Both the position numbers and the translations under genes were made by a program. From VXYL01 sp965199945 (GTDB lineage Bacteria > Pseudomonadota > Gammaproteobacteria > Pseudomonadales > Azotimanducaceae), in NCBI GenBank assembly GCA_965199945.1, contig OZ241354.1, positions 3,162,001-3,226,000 of the forward strand: DNA of 64,000 nucleotides, read 5' to 3'. This document shows, one piece after another, positions 49,655 to 58,599 of this stretch. The notes below the pieces were generated by a model. The model was given only the letters and a program-made list of their open reading frames with translations, searched no databases and was not told where the DNA came from. How positions within the stretch are numbered: the first letter of the stretch is position 1; each line of letters opens with the position of its first letter.

Positions 49655-52600
49655 TCAGCCCGCCGCCGCCATCCGCGCGGCCTTGTCGACGTCCACCGAA
49701 ACCAGGCGCGAAACGCCAGGTTCCTGCATCGTCACGCCCAGCAGGTAGTCCGCCATTTCGATGGTCTGCTTGTTGTGGGTGATGACCACGAACTGCACGT
49801 CGTTCGACATTTCGCGGATGAGTTCCGCGAAACGGCCGACGTTGCTGTCGTCGAGAGGCGCGTCCACCTCGTCGAGCAGGCACACCGGGCTGGGGTTGAG
49901 TTGGAAGATGGAGAAGATCAGCGCCACCGCGGCCATGGCCTTCTCGCCGCCCGAAAGCTGGTGGATGCTGGCGTTGCGCTTGCCGGGGGGGCGCGCCATC
50001 AGCGTCACGCCGGTCTCCAGCCAGTCGTCGTCGGTCACTTCGAGGATCGCCTGGCCGCCGCCGAAGACCTTGGGAAAGAGCGTCTTCAGATGCTCGTTGA
50101 CGCGGTCGAAGGTTTCCTTGAAGCGCACGCGGGTGTCGCGGTCGATGCGGGCAATGGCGTTCTGCAGGGTGGCAAGCGCCGTCTCCAAGTCCTCGTGCTG
50201 GCGATCCAGATAGACCTTGCGCTCGGACTGGGTCTCGTATTCGTCGATGGCCGCGAGATTGATCGGGCCGAGCCGAGCGATGCGCTGCGCCAGCGCGTCC
50301 AGGGCGGCTTGCCACTGCTCTTCGGTGGCGGTCTCCGGCAGGCCGTCCTGCGCCTCCTGCGGAGAGATGCCGGTGTCCGCGAGCTGGCTTTGCAGGTTGT
50401 CGCGGTCCGCGGTGAGCTTCGCCAGCGCGACCTTCGCGTCCTGCAGGCGCGTGCGCACGTCGTCGGCGCTGCGATCGGCGTCCAAGCGGCGCGTGGTGTG
50501 TTCCTGGATGTCCGCTTCGATGGCGTCCAAGGCGCGGCGGAAGTCGGCCAGCTTGCGTTCGAGGGTTCGGCTCTCGGAGAGCTTCTCGTTGCGCGAGGCT
50601 TCCTTGCCTGGGATCGCCGCTTCGATCTCGGCCACCCCGGCGCGTATCGCGTCGCCGCGCTGGGCGAGTTCGCCGCGTTGCGCCAACAGGCGGGCGCGGG
50701 CTTTCTCCGCTTCGGCGAGGGACGTTTCGAGTTTCTGGCACTCCGTGTGCAGCCGGTGGAATGCGTCGGTGGCGCGATGGGCGGCTTGGCGCGCCTGGGC
50801 TGCGGCGTTGGCGTCCTGCTCTCGGTTCGCCCGCAGCGCCGCGCCCGCCTCCTGCAGGCGCTTCGCGTCGACGGCGAGAGTCTTCAAGCGCGCGCGGCTG
50901 GTTTCGATGCGGGTGGATTCGGCGTCGAGTTGGGTACGCAGTTCGGCTTTCTCGGTGGCCATGCGCTGCACGGCGGCGGCGGCTTCCTCGATGCGCACCC
51001 GGCGCACGTCGTGTTCCGTCTGCAGGCGCGAACATTGCGCAGCGGCTTCGGCGTGCCGGCTGCGCAATGCCTCGCGTTCGCCTTCGGCTGCGGCCGCGGC
51101 CTCGCGGGCCTTGGCCAAGCGCGCTTCTTCCTTGCCAAGCTGCGCGACGGCTTCCTGGGACTGCGCTTCCCGCGCCTTCAGCTCGCGGCCGCGTTCGATC
51201 ACGCCGGCCGTATCGTCCTTGCCGCGGTGGACGCGCACCCAATCACGGCCGAGCCGAACGCCGTCCTGGGTGACGATGCTCTCGCCGGGGTCGAGCCGCG
51301 CTCGGGATGCCAAGGCGGCGGCAAGGGATTCCGCCGCGTAGACGCCGGCCAGCAGCGAGCCGCATTCGCCGGAGACGAAGGACGCCAGCGCCGGCAGATC
51401 GCCGGTGGTGCGTGGCGACGATGCTTCCGCGTCGAGCAGCGTCACGGCGCCGTTGGCGATGGCATCGATCTGCGCGGCATGGTCGTCGAGGTCTTGAACG
51501 ACGATGGCCTGCACGTCGGTGCCGAGCGCCGCTTCCACCGCACGTTCCCAGCCGGCTTCCACTTGCAGGCGTTCGCCGAGGCGCGGCGCATCGAACAGAT
51601 CGCGCTGGCGCAGCCAGCGTTCGGCATCGTCGCGGCCATTCTCGCGGCGCCCCAATGCGGCGCTCTGCACTGCTGCAACGGCGGCCAATTCGCGGCGCTG
51701 CCGTTGCGATTCCGCGCGCGCCGCATCCACCGATTGCTCCGCCTGCGCCGTCTCCTGGCGGGCGTCGGCCAGTGTTTTGGCGTTGGCGGCAATCGCTTCG
51801 TCGAGCGCGTCGAGCTCGCTTTTGGCTTGGCGAAGCTGTTCGGCGATCCCGTCGATGCCGTCGTCGGCCGGCGGCGCCGGCTCTTGTTCCAGCTTGTCCA
51901 GGCGCGCTCGCAGGCGGTTGCTGGCCTCTTCGGCGTGATTGACGCGGTCTTCGCAGAGGCGTCGTTCGTTGTCGTTGGCGCTGGCACGGCGCGTGAAGTC
52001 GTCCCACTCGGCTTGCCGGGAACGCACCCGCGCTTCGACTGCTTCGAGACTTTGCGCCGCGCTCTCGTCGTTGGCCTTGGCCTGCGCCAACTGCGGCTGC
52101 GTCTCCTCCAGTTGCGCGCCGATGGCGGCGATGCGGGCGACGTCCGCTTCCAGCTGGTCGCTGGTCTCCTGCTGCCGGGCGGCGAGGGTCTGCGTCTCCG
52201 CCTGCAGTTCGCGGATGCGCTGGCGGTCGAACTCGATGGCCTGTTCAAGTTGGCCGGCGATGCTGTCCACTTGGTACTTGGCCGCTTGCGCGTCGTTCGC
52301 CGCCCGCTCCTGTTCGGCGTGGTAGGCGCGGCGCTTTTCGATGGCGGTGTCCAGCGCTTGGCGAACGCTCAAGGCTTCTTCCAGGCGAACTTCGAGCTCC
52401 TTCGCCACGGCGTTGCTCTCGCGCAGACTTCCCACGACGGCCTTGATGCGCAGCGCCAGCAGTTCGGCGGCGCGGCGCCGTTCTTCGGCCTTCAGCTTGC
52501 GGAAGCGTTCGGCGGCATTGGCCTGGCGCTTCAGGTGCGCCAACTGGCGGTCGAGTTCTTCGCGGATGTCAGCGAGGCGCGCGAGGTTCTCCACGGTGTG

Positions 52601-53155
52601 GCGAATGCGGTTGTGCGTCTCGCGCCGGCGTTCCTTGTACTTGGAGACGCCGGCGGCTTCCTCCAAATAGCTGCGCAGGGCGTCCGGCTTCGCCTCGACC
52701 AGTTCGGAGATCATGCCTTGTTCGATGATCGAGTAGCTGCGCGGCCCGAAGCCGGTGCCGAGAAAGACGTCGGCGATGTCGCGGCGGCGGCAGCGGGTGC
52801 CGTTCAAGCTGTAGACGGATTGCGAATCGCGCCCGACTTCACGGCGGATGGCGATCTCCGCATAGGCGCTGAACTTGCCGCCGACCCGCGCATCGCGGTT
52901 GTCGAACAGCAACTCGACGGCGGCGAGCGAGGTGGCCTGGCGCGACGTGGAACCGTTGAAGATGACGTCGGTGAGGGCTTCGCCGCGCAGTTGGCGGGCG
53001 GAGCTCTCGCCCATCACCCAGCGCACCGCATCGACGATGTTCGATTTGCCGCAGCCGTTCGGGCCGACGACCGCGCTGCGGTTGCCCGGCAGCAGCACCG
53101 TCGTGGAGTCGACGAAGGACTTGAACCCGACGAGCTTGATTTCCTTGAGTCGCAT
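49655..53155 (-). CDS. smc: Chromosome segregation ATPase SMC
   Basis: 1166 aa. The N-terminal half ATPase has G-P-N-G-C-G-K-S-N (31-39), followed by long coiled coils, a hinge near 500-650, and the C-terminal half with signature L-S-G-G-E-K and V-C-L-L-D-E-V-D-A-P-L-D-D. It compacts and segregates chromosomes with ScpAB. It begins the smc-zipA-ligA unit, with a candidate promoter about 200 bases upstream. Confidence 0.97.
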   Translation of the reverse strand: MRLKEIKLVGFKSFVDSTTVLLPGNRSAVVGPNGCGKSNIVDAVRWVMGESSARQLRGEALTDVIFNGSTSRQATSLAAVELLFDNRDARVGGKFSAYAEIAIRREVGRDSQSVYSLNGTRCRRRDIADVFLGTGFGPRSYSIIEQGMISELVEAKPDALRSYLEEAAGVSKYKERRRETHNRIRHTVENLARLADIREELDRQLAHLKRQANAAERFRKLKAEERRRAAELLALRIKAVVGSLRESNAVAKELEVRLEEALSVRQALDTAIEKRRAYHAEQERAANDAQAAKYQVDSIAGQLEQAIEFDRQRIRELQAETQTLAARQQETSDQLEADVARIAAIGAQLEETQPQLAQAKANDESAAQSLEAVEARVRSRQAEWDDFTRRASANDNERRLCEDRVNHAEEASNRLRARLDKLEQEPAPPADDGIDGIAEQLRQAKSELDALDEAIAANAKTLADARQETAQAEQSVDAARAESQRQRRELAAVAAVQSAALGRRENGRDDAERWLRQRDLFDAPRLGERLQVEAGWERAVEAALGTDVQAIVVQDLDDHAAQIDAIANGAVTLLDAEASSPRTTGDLPALASFVSGECGSLLAGVYAAESLAAALASRARLDPGESIVTQDGVRLGRDWVRVHRGKDDTAGVIERGRELKAREAQSQEAVAQLGKEEARLAKAREAAAAAEGEREALRSRHAEAAAQCSRLQTEHDVRRVRIEEAAAAVQRMATEKAELRTQLDAESTRIETSRARLKTLAVDAKRLQEAGAALRANREQDANAAAQARQAAHRATDAFHRLHTECQKLETSLAEAEKARARLLAQRGELAQRGDAIRAGVAEIEAAIPGKEASRNEKLSESRTLERKLADFRRALDAIEADIQEHTTRRLDADRSADDVRTRLQDAKVALAKLTADRDNLQSQLADTGISPQEAQDGLPETATEEQWQAALDALAQRIARLGPINLAAIDEYETQSERKVYLDRQHEDLETALATLQNAIARIDRDTRVRFKETFDRVNEHLKTLFPKVFGGGQAILEVTDDDWLETGVTLMARPPGKRNASIHQLSGGEKAMAAVALIFSIFQLNPSPVCLLDEVDAPLDDSNVGRFAELIREMSNDVQFVVITHNKQTIEMADYLLGVTMQEPGVSRLVSVDVDKAARMAAAG

Positions 53156-53354
53156 CTAGGCCGACTACCGGTTCGATGCCGAGTGAACGACGGGTTGATC
53201 GCGCCGCAAGTCGAACAGCCAAGCACGAAAGAGGGGGAGGAGGGATCGCGCCGCCAAGCCACCCGCGCCCGCCCTGCCGCAGGCGCTCGCCACGCTTCGT
53301 CGTACGCTGTCTTGGTAGCAGTACACTACGACAGTTCCATTGTCGTGTGCGTCG

Positions 53355-53382
53355 AGTGTAGCGCAACGACTCGGCAGTGCAA
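53355..53382 (-). promoter_or_regulatory. Candidate promoter of the smc operon
   Basis: TTGCAC (53377-53382), a 16-base spacer and TACACT (53355-53360) on the minus strand. The leader before the smc ATG would be about 190 bases, which is long, so a closer promoter cannot be excluded. Confidence 0.4.
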
Positions 53383-53386
53383 TAGC

Positions 53387-53839
53387 TTATTTCTCGTATT
53401 TTTCTGTTTTTCCGTGCGATTCCTCGAGGACGTCCTGCACCTCGGGCGGCATGTAGTTCTCGTCGTGCTTGGCGAGCACTTCCTCGGCGCGGAACAGGCC
53501 GTCTCCGTCGAGTCTTCCGGTCACCAGCGTACCTTGGCCTTCGCGGAACATGTCCGGCAGGATGCCGGTGTAGGCCACCCTGAAATCGTGGCCGCGATGG
53601 TCCGTGAGCGTGAAGCGCGCGCCGAGGCCCGTTTCGTCGTGCGCCACGCTGCCGGCGGCGACCATCCCGCCGGCGCGAATCGTCACCCCCACCGGCGCCT
53701 CGCCGCCGACGATCTTCGCCGGTTCGTAGAACAGGTTGGCGTTTTCTTCGAGCGCGAAGAGCACGAGCGCGGTGGTTGCCGCCACCCCGCCGAGCACGAA
53801 GGCGACCGCCGCCAGCCGTTGCCGCCGACGCGGGTTCAC
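53387..53839 (-). CDS. ccmE: Cytochrome c maturation haem chaperone CcmE
   Basis: 150 aa from a GTG in a GTGA overlap with ccmD. An N-terminal membrane anchor (about 8-29) is followed by an OB fold and the haem-binding V-L-A-K-H-D-E-N-Y-M-P-P (His125, Tyr129), which covalently carries haem in the periplasm to the CcmF/H ligase. Length and motif match E. coli CcmE. It is the last ccm gene here; ccmF-I are not in the window. Confidence 0.95.
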   Translation of the reverse strand: MNPRRRQRLAAVAFVLGGVAATTALVLFALEENANLFYEPAKIVGGEAPVGVTIRAGGMVAAGSVAHDETGLGARFTLTDHRGHDFRVAYTGILPDMFREGQGTLVTGRLDGDGLFRAEEVLAKHDENYMPPEVQDVLEESHGKTEKYEK

Positions 53840-53991
53840 TCCCCGTGCTCCATGCGCCGACGCAAGCGCCGCACCGTCGCCCGCATGACGGTCAATGGCC
53901 AAACGCCGATGCCCACGAGCGCGAGCAGGCTCAAGCCGTAGGCGCTCCACACGAAAACGCCGTGGCCGTCCATCGCCAGAAACTCGATCAT
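53836..53991 (-). CDS. ccmD: Haem exporter small subunit CcmD
   Basis: 51 aa, overlapping ccmC and ccmE by four bases on each side. One transmembrane helix with the conserved Y-G-L-S-L-L-A-L near 18-25 and a basic cytoplasmic tail are the CcmD hallmarks. It helps release holo-CcmE from CcmABC. Confidence 0.9.
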   Translation of the reverse strand: MIEFLAMDGHGVFVWSAYGLSLLALVGIGVWPLTVMRATVRRLRRRMEHGE

Positions 53992-54809
53992 CTTCCTTCG
54001 CCCTGCCTGCCTTGGCCCCGCAGCCACTCCCGCACCCACTCGGTTTCCGCTTCGCGCTGCACCACCAGCGCGCGGCAGGCGGCGATCACCGCGCCGCCCG
54101 CCAAGCAGAAGTATCCCAGCACGTTGAGGCCGAGTGGCCACAGATAGACGGCGGCGATGGTCGGCCGCTCGCCGATCTCGATGCTCGCCGGCTGATGCAA
54201 GGTGGCGAACCACTCCACGGAGTACTTGATGATCGGAATGTTGACGACGCCGACCACGGCCAGCAAGGCCACCGCCAACGCGCCGCGCTCCCGATTCGGA
54301 ACGGCTTGCCGCAGCGCCACCAGGCCGAAGAACAGCAGCAGCAGCACCAGCGTGGAGACGGTGCGGGCGTCCCATACCCAGCCGGTGCCCCAGGTCGGCA
54401 TGCCCCAGACGAAGCCGGTGGCGAGGGCCGCGGCGGCAATCGCGGTGCCGATCGGCGCTGCGGCGGCAATCGCCACGTCGGCCATCTTCATGCGCCAGAC
54501 CAGGAACACCACGCCGGCCACGGCCACGCCCACGTAGATCGATTGCGCGAGGAACGCCGCCGGCACGTGGACGAACAGGATGCGGAAGCTGTTGCCCTGG
54601 TAGCGTTCCGGCGGCACGAAGCCAAGGCCCCAGATCGATCCGGCGAGGACGAGGCCGATGCCGACCGCGTAGAGGCCGATCATCCACGGCTTCGAGGCGG
54701 CGAAGAACCAGCGCGGCGATCCGGCGCGGTGGAACTTGCGCTTGAGCCAGCCGCCCAAGCGCCGGTGCATTGCCACGCCCCCTGCCCCGCCTTCGCGCTC
54801 CTTCGTCAT
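53988..54809 (-). CDS. ccmC: Haem-handling membrane protein CcmC
   Basis: 273 aa with six membrane helices. The tryptophan-rich periplasmic motif is P-T-W-G-T-G-W-V-W-D-A-R, flanked by the conserved F-V-H-V-P and a later I-K-Y-S-V-E-W-F-A-T-L-H-Q with haem-ligand histidines. CcmC loads haem onto CcmE. The first 14 residues before M-H-R-R may not be translated. ATG at 54809, 4 bases after the ccmB stop. Confidence 0.95.
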   Translation of the reverse strand: MTKEREGGAGGVAMHRRLGGWLKRKFHRAGSPRWFFAASKPWMIGLYAVGIGLVLAGSIWGLGFVPPERYQGNSFRILFVHVPAAFLAQSIYVGVAVAGVVFLVWRMKMADVAIAAAAPIGTAIAAAALATGFVWGMPTWGTGWVWDARTVSTLVLLLLFFGLVALRQAVPNRERGALAVALLAVVGVVNIPIIKYSVEWFATLHQPASIEIGERPTIAAVYLWPLGLNVLGYFCLAGGAVIAACRALVVQREAETEWVREWLRGQGRQGEGR

Positions 54810-54813
54810 GGCT

Positions 54814-55455
54814 TCAATACTCTTGGCTCAAAGCCAGCGCCGGGCCGATGGCGAAGGGCGCCGCGGTGATCGACGCGACCGAGAGCGCCGCCAGGAACAG
54901 CAAAGCGGATGCCGATTGCTCTCCGCCTGCCGCTTCCACGCCGAAGATCAGCGCCGGCAGATACAGGGGCAGCACGAGCACTGCGAACAGCAGGCCGCGC
55001 CCGCCGATGCCGACGGTGAGCGCCGCGCCCACCGCGCCGATGCACACCAAGGCCGGCGTGCCGAGGAACAGCGACGCCGCCAGACTCGGCGCCGTGCCGC
55101 CCTCTCCGCCGAGGGCAAGATACGCGAGCGGCCCCACCGCGGCGACCGGCAGCCCAACGACCAGCCACTGGACGGCGAGTTTGGCAATCACCGCGGCGTA
55201 TCTCGGCGAGGCGTGGACGAGCAGCAGTTCCAGCGTGCCGTCTTCGTCGTCGCGCCGAAACATCTCGCCGCAGGCCAGCATGTTGGCGAACAGCGTGAGC
55301 GTCCAGATCATCCCCGGCGCGGCGCCGGCCATGCCCAAGGCGATGCCGAGGAGCAGTGCGCCGAGCAGGTAGAAGGCCAGTGGATTCAGCGCATCGGCAT
55401 GGCCGCGCAGGACCAGCAGCGCCTCTCGCCGCAACTGCGCGCTCAAGGCTGGCAT
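54814..55455 (-). CDS. ccmB: Haem exporter membrane subunit CcmB
   Basis: 213 aa from the ATG at 55455, overlapping ccmA by 13 bases. Six hydrophobic helices and the family segment F-R-R-D-D-E-D-G-T-L-E-L-L-L (about 70-83) are present. With CcmA it forms the ABC unit whose ATP hydrolysis frees holo-CcmE. Confidence 0.93.
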   Translation of the reverse strand: MPALSAQLRREALLVLRGHADALNPLAFYLLGALLLGIALGMAGAAPGMIWTLTLFANMLACGEMFRRDDEDGTLELLLVHASPRYAAVIAKLAVQWLVVGLPVAAVGPLAYLALGGEGGTAPSLAASLFLGTPALVCIGAVGAALTVGIGGRGLLFAVLVLPLYLPALIFGVEAAGGEQSASALLFLAALSVASITAAPFAIGPALALSQEY

Positions 55456-56066
55456 GGCTGCTTCAAGTACACGACGAGCGCGGTTGCCCTTTCGGCCGCT
55501 TCGAGAGTCCGATGCGTGGCGCAGACGGCGGCGCCGCCGGCGGCGCGGTGCTCGGCGATCATGCGCTGCACCAGAGCGGTTCCGTTGGCGTCCATGGCCG
55601 TCATCGGCTCGTCGAGCAGCCACACGTCGGCGCGGCAGAGCAGCAGGCGGGCGAACGCGGCGCGGCGCAATTGGCCAGCGGAAAGGGTGCCGCAAGGATC
55701 GAAGCGGGCGGCGCCGAGGCCCATGCGCGAAAACGCCTCGTCGAGTTCGGCCGGCGCCGCGCGCAAGCCTTGCAGGCGCAGCAGCCAGCGCATGTTCTCC
55801 AACGGCGTAAGGCGCTCGCTCATGCCGGACTTGTGGCCGACGTAGGCGGTTCGCCCGAACGTCTCCACGCGGCCGGCGTGGAACGCACGCAAGCCGGCGA
55901 GTCCGCGCAGCAGCGTGCTCTTGCCACTGCCGTTGGGCCCGCGCACTTCCAGCAGGTCGCCGGCGGAAGCGGCAAGGGAGACGTCCGCGAACAAGCGTCG
56001 GCCATCCACCGTGCAGCCGAGACCTTCCGCGACCAGCAGGCGGGCCGCGCTTGCGCCGGCGGGCAT
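55443..56066 (-). CDS. ccmA: Haem exporter ATP-binding protein CcmA
   Basis: 207 aa ABC ATPase with G-P-N-G-S-G-K-S-T (43-51), signature L-S-A-G-Q-L-R-R and L-L-D-E-P. It is the first ccm gene, 21 bases after the cyclase-family gene on the same strand. Confidence 0.95.
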   Translation of the reverse strand: MPAGASAARLLVAEGLGCTVDGRRLFADVSLAASAGDLLEVRGPNGSGKSTLLRGLAGLRAFHAGRVETFGRTAYVGHKSGMSERLTPLENMRWLLRLQGLRAAPAELDEAFSRMGLGAARFDPCGTLSAGQLRRAAFARLLLCRADVWLLDEPMTAMDANGTALVQRMIAEHRAAGGAAVCATHRTLEAAERATALVVYLKQPCQP

Positions 56067-56087
56067 CGCGGGATGGAAGCGAGTGCG

Positions 56088-57032
56088 CTAGCGAATCGCC
56101 ACCGGGTTGATGACCGCCTGCACCGCGCCCTCGAAGCGCGGCTGGCCAAGCACGAACAGGAACTCCCAGGCTTCGTCTGCGGCGAGTGCGCCGACGTTCA
56201 TGTTCTCCAGAATGTAGATGCCGTTCTTGGCGAGCAGTTCCTGATGCACGGGAAAGAGCACCGTCTCCTCTTCGCCCGGCAGCACTTCCAGCCCCCAAGT
56301 GTCCGCGCCCACCGCGACGACGTCCAAACTGGCCAGGTACTGTGCGCCGTTCAAGCCGATGCCAGGCTCGCCGGCCATGAACGCCGCGCCGTCTTCGTCG
56401 GCCAAGGGCAGCCAGCCGGTGTGGAAGAGCACGATGTCGCCCTTGCCGATGGCCACGCCCTGGGCCTGCGCCTGCGCCTTGATCTCCGCTTCGTTGAACG
56501 CCGTGCCAGCGGCCAAGCGGTTCTTGCCGAAGTGCCGCGCCATGTCCAGCAGCACGCCGCGCCCCACCATCGGCGGCAGCTTGTCGATGGAAAGCTGGGT
56601 CAGCCCTCTCGGCGTCACGAAATCCTTGGGCGTGAGGCCGTTGTAGTAGACGTGGTTGATGCCCATGTGCCCAAGCCCGTCGAGCTGGCTGCCGATGCCC
56701 ATCCACGTGTAGAGCAGATCGTCGTTGCCGGTGGCGAGGTTCTCGCCCATCGTCGGCCCGTTGTCGAAACCGGGCTGGATGACGGTGATGGCGTAGTGCC
56801 GCGGCGGATAGGCCGGCGTCTCCCAGCCGGTGACGACCCCCAGCGGATAGGTCTTGCCGGTCTTCACCAGCCGCGCCGCCTCCACCACCTTCTGCGGCGA
56901 CAAGTGGTTGAGCGCGCCGAGCCGGTCCTCCGCCCCGTGTTCGGACGGATGCCAGCTCTCCACATCGGCGCCGCGGGCGTCGAGCGCGACGGCGCCCAGC
57001 AGGGCGAAGACTGCGGCGACGGTTCTGCGCAT
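56088..57032 (-). CDS. Secreted cyclase-family protein (kynurenine formamidase-like)
   Basis: 314 aa with a signal peptide (residues 1-22). The PF04199 cyclase fold is seen in S-Q-L-D-G-L-G-H-M-G, the metal-binding H/D loop, with I-V-L-F-H-T-G-W and G-L-E-V-L-P. Relatives hydrolyse amides such as N-formylkynurenine or act on cyclic compounds. A periplasmic location is likely; the substrate is unknown. It precedes ccmA by 21 bases and might be co-transcribed with it. Confidence 0.8.
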   Translation of the reverse strand: MRRTVAAVFALLGAVALDARGADVESWHPSEHGAEDRLGALNHLSPQKVVEAARLVKTGKTYPLGVVTGWETPAYPPRHYAITVIQPGFDNGPTMGENLATGNDDLLYTWMGIGSQLDGLGHMGINHVYYNGLTPKDFVTPRGLTQLSIDKLPPMVGRGVLLDMARHFGKNRLAAGTAFNEAEIKAQAQAQGVAIGKGDIVLFHTGWLPLADEDGAAFMAGEPGIGLNGAQYLASLDVVAVGADTWGLEVLPGEEETVLFPVHQELLAKNGIYILENMNVGALAADEAWEFLFVLGQPRFEGAVQAVINPVAIR

Positions 57033-57361
57033 GGCGAATCTCCTTGCAGGCCGTGCCTGCGATGCCGAGCGGGCTCGGCGTGTGGCGATGCGGCGAGTAT
57101 ACGGCTTGCCTCGGCGCGTTCAGATCGCTTGCCTCGCGCCGACGTGGCGCGCTTTTCGCGCACCAGACCAGTAATGTCCAATGAGAAAGCGAGTATCTAT
57201 GTTTGCAAGCGTCCCCAAGGGGACAGCATTTGCCGGCGGGTTACAACAAAAAGTGACGCGAGGATGTGCGACATTGGCGGCGCCGGCATGGGCGATCTCG
57301 CACATGACTTTCAGCCTTTGTCCGTTTCGCGCCGACCCGCCGCTGGCGCACAGTGCCTCCC
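57033..57361. other. Intergenic region with a GTCCCC/GGGGAC inverted repeat
   Basis: 329 bases between divergent genes. GTCCCC-AA-GGGGAC (57211-57224) is the only clear symmetry. Neither an RNA gene nor an insertion-sequence end could be established. Confidence 0.4.
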
Positions 57362-58399
57362 ATGGCAAGACAAACACTGCAAAGCGACCCGGCCAACAAG
57401 CGGCTGTTCTCGCACCCACGCATGGCGGCGGGCCTCGTCCGCCTGCTCGGCGACGACTGGGTGGACGACTTGGACCTCGACCGCCTGGAGCGGCTGCCGA
57501 CGGACTACGTCTCGGACAGCCTGCGCTCTCGGCGGGCCGACCTGCCCTGGTGGGCGCCCTTCAAGCCCGACGCCGACCGACCCGCCGGCGCTGGTGTGAT
57601 GTTCCACATCGAATTTCAATCAAGTCCGGACGCCCACATGGTCGAGCGGCTGCTGGAGTACGTCGCGCTGCTGCCCCGGGCTCTGCGCCGCTCCGGCTGG
57701 ACCGCGGCGGATGGCGGGCGCGTCGTGACACATGTGCCGCTGGTGGTGTACAACGGCCGCGCCAAGTGGAACGCGCCGCTGCGGCTGGCGGAGCCCGATT
57801 GGGCGCCGCCGGGACTGCGCGACCTGCAGCCGCGCTTGGCCTGCCGGCTGATTGACGCGAGGAACTATGCGGGAGACGACGCGGCGGACGGCAATCCGGC
57901 GCGGGCGGTGCTGGCGCTGGACGCGGCCTCGGGGCAAGGGCTGGCGCCGGCGCTTGCGCGGGCCGAGGCGCTGTTCTCGGCGGCGGACGACCAGGCGCTG
58001 TGGCAGTCGTTCGCGGTATGGTGCCACGGCATTCTGAGTCCGCGGCTGGACGGCCAGCTGCCGACATTGGTGAACCACAAGGAGACGACGATGCTTGCGG
58101 AAGCACTTCGAGAGCGCGACGAGATGAAGATCGACGAAGGCCGGTTGATCGGGCGACAAGAGGGGCGGCGGGCCGGGCGACAAGAGGGGCGGCGGGAAGG
58201 CCGGCAGGCGGGGCGACAAGAGGGCCAGCGGGAGGTGCTGTGCGGCCTGGCCAGCCGGCGCTTCGGCGCTGCCGCCGGCGCCGAGCTGGAGGCGGTTCTC
58301 GCTGGCGTCGAGGACGCCTCGGAACTGGCGCGGATCGGCGCGCTGATCATCGACTGCGACAGCGGCGCGGACTTCCTCGCCCGCGCGCGGCGTCGCTAG
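57362..58399 (+). CDS. Rpn-family nuclease/transposase-like protein with GRQEG repeats
   Basis: 345 aa from the ATG at 57362. The N-terminal part resembles Rpn/PDDEXK proteins: F-H-I-E-F-Q-S-S near 84-91 supplies the acidic/Gln core, and V-P-L-V-V-Y-N-G follows near 122-129. A stretch of repeated G-R-Q-E-G/G-R-R-E-G units (about 259-290) leads to a short DUF4351-like C-terminus. Rpn proteins are recA-independent recombination nucleases, often multicopy. The repeat tract is a site where length could vary by slippage. Confidence 0.75.
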   Translation: MARQTLQSDPANKRLFSHPRMAAGLVRLLGDDWVDDLDLDRLERLPTDYVSDSLRSRRADLPWWAPFKPDADRPAGAGVMFHIEFQSSPDAHMVERLLEYVALLPRALRRSGWTAADGGRVVTHVPLVVYNGRAKWNAPLRLAEPDWAPPGLRDLQPRLACRLIDARNYAGDDAADGNPARAVLALDAASGQGLAPALARAEALFSAADDQALWQSFAVWCHGILSPRLDGQLPTLVNHKETTMLAEALRERDEMKIDEGRLIGRQEGRRAGRQEGRREGRQAGRQEGQREVLCGLASRRFGAAAGAELEAVLAGVEDASELARIGALIIDCDSGADFLARARRR

Positions 58400-58599
58400 C
58401 GCAGGACGACTCCGCCTCGAGGAGCGCCGGGCGTTTCGGCGCTTGTGCTCGTCGCGTACAAGCACCCTACGCCCCCAAGCCAGTTCCGCCCCTGCCGGCG
58501 GCAATCTCCTTCGCAAACCGCTGAACCCGCTGTTCAAAAGGGCCGAGCGCGTTCCGCCACCAAAATGTCGTACACCCCGTCACAGCGCGACGTTCGACA

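Noticed and set aside
57181..57361. An insertion-sequence end suggested by GTCCCC/GGGGAC
   Set aside because: No transposase gene, second terminal repeat or target duplication could be found.
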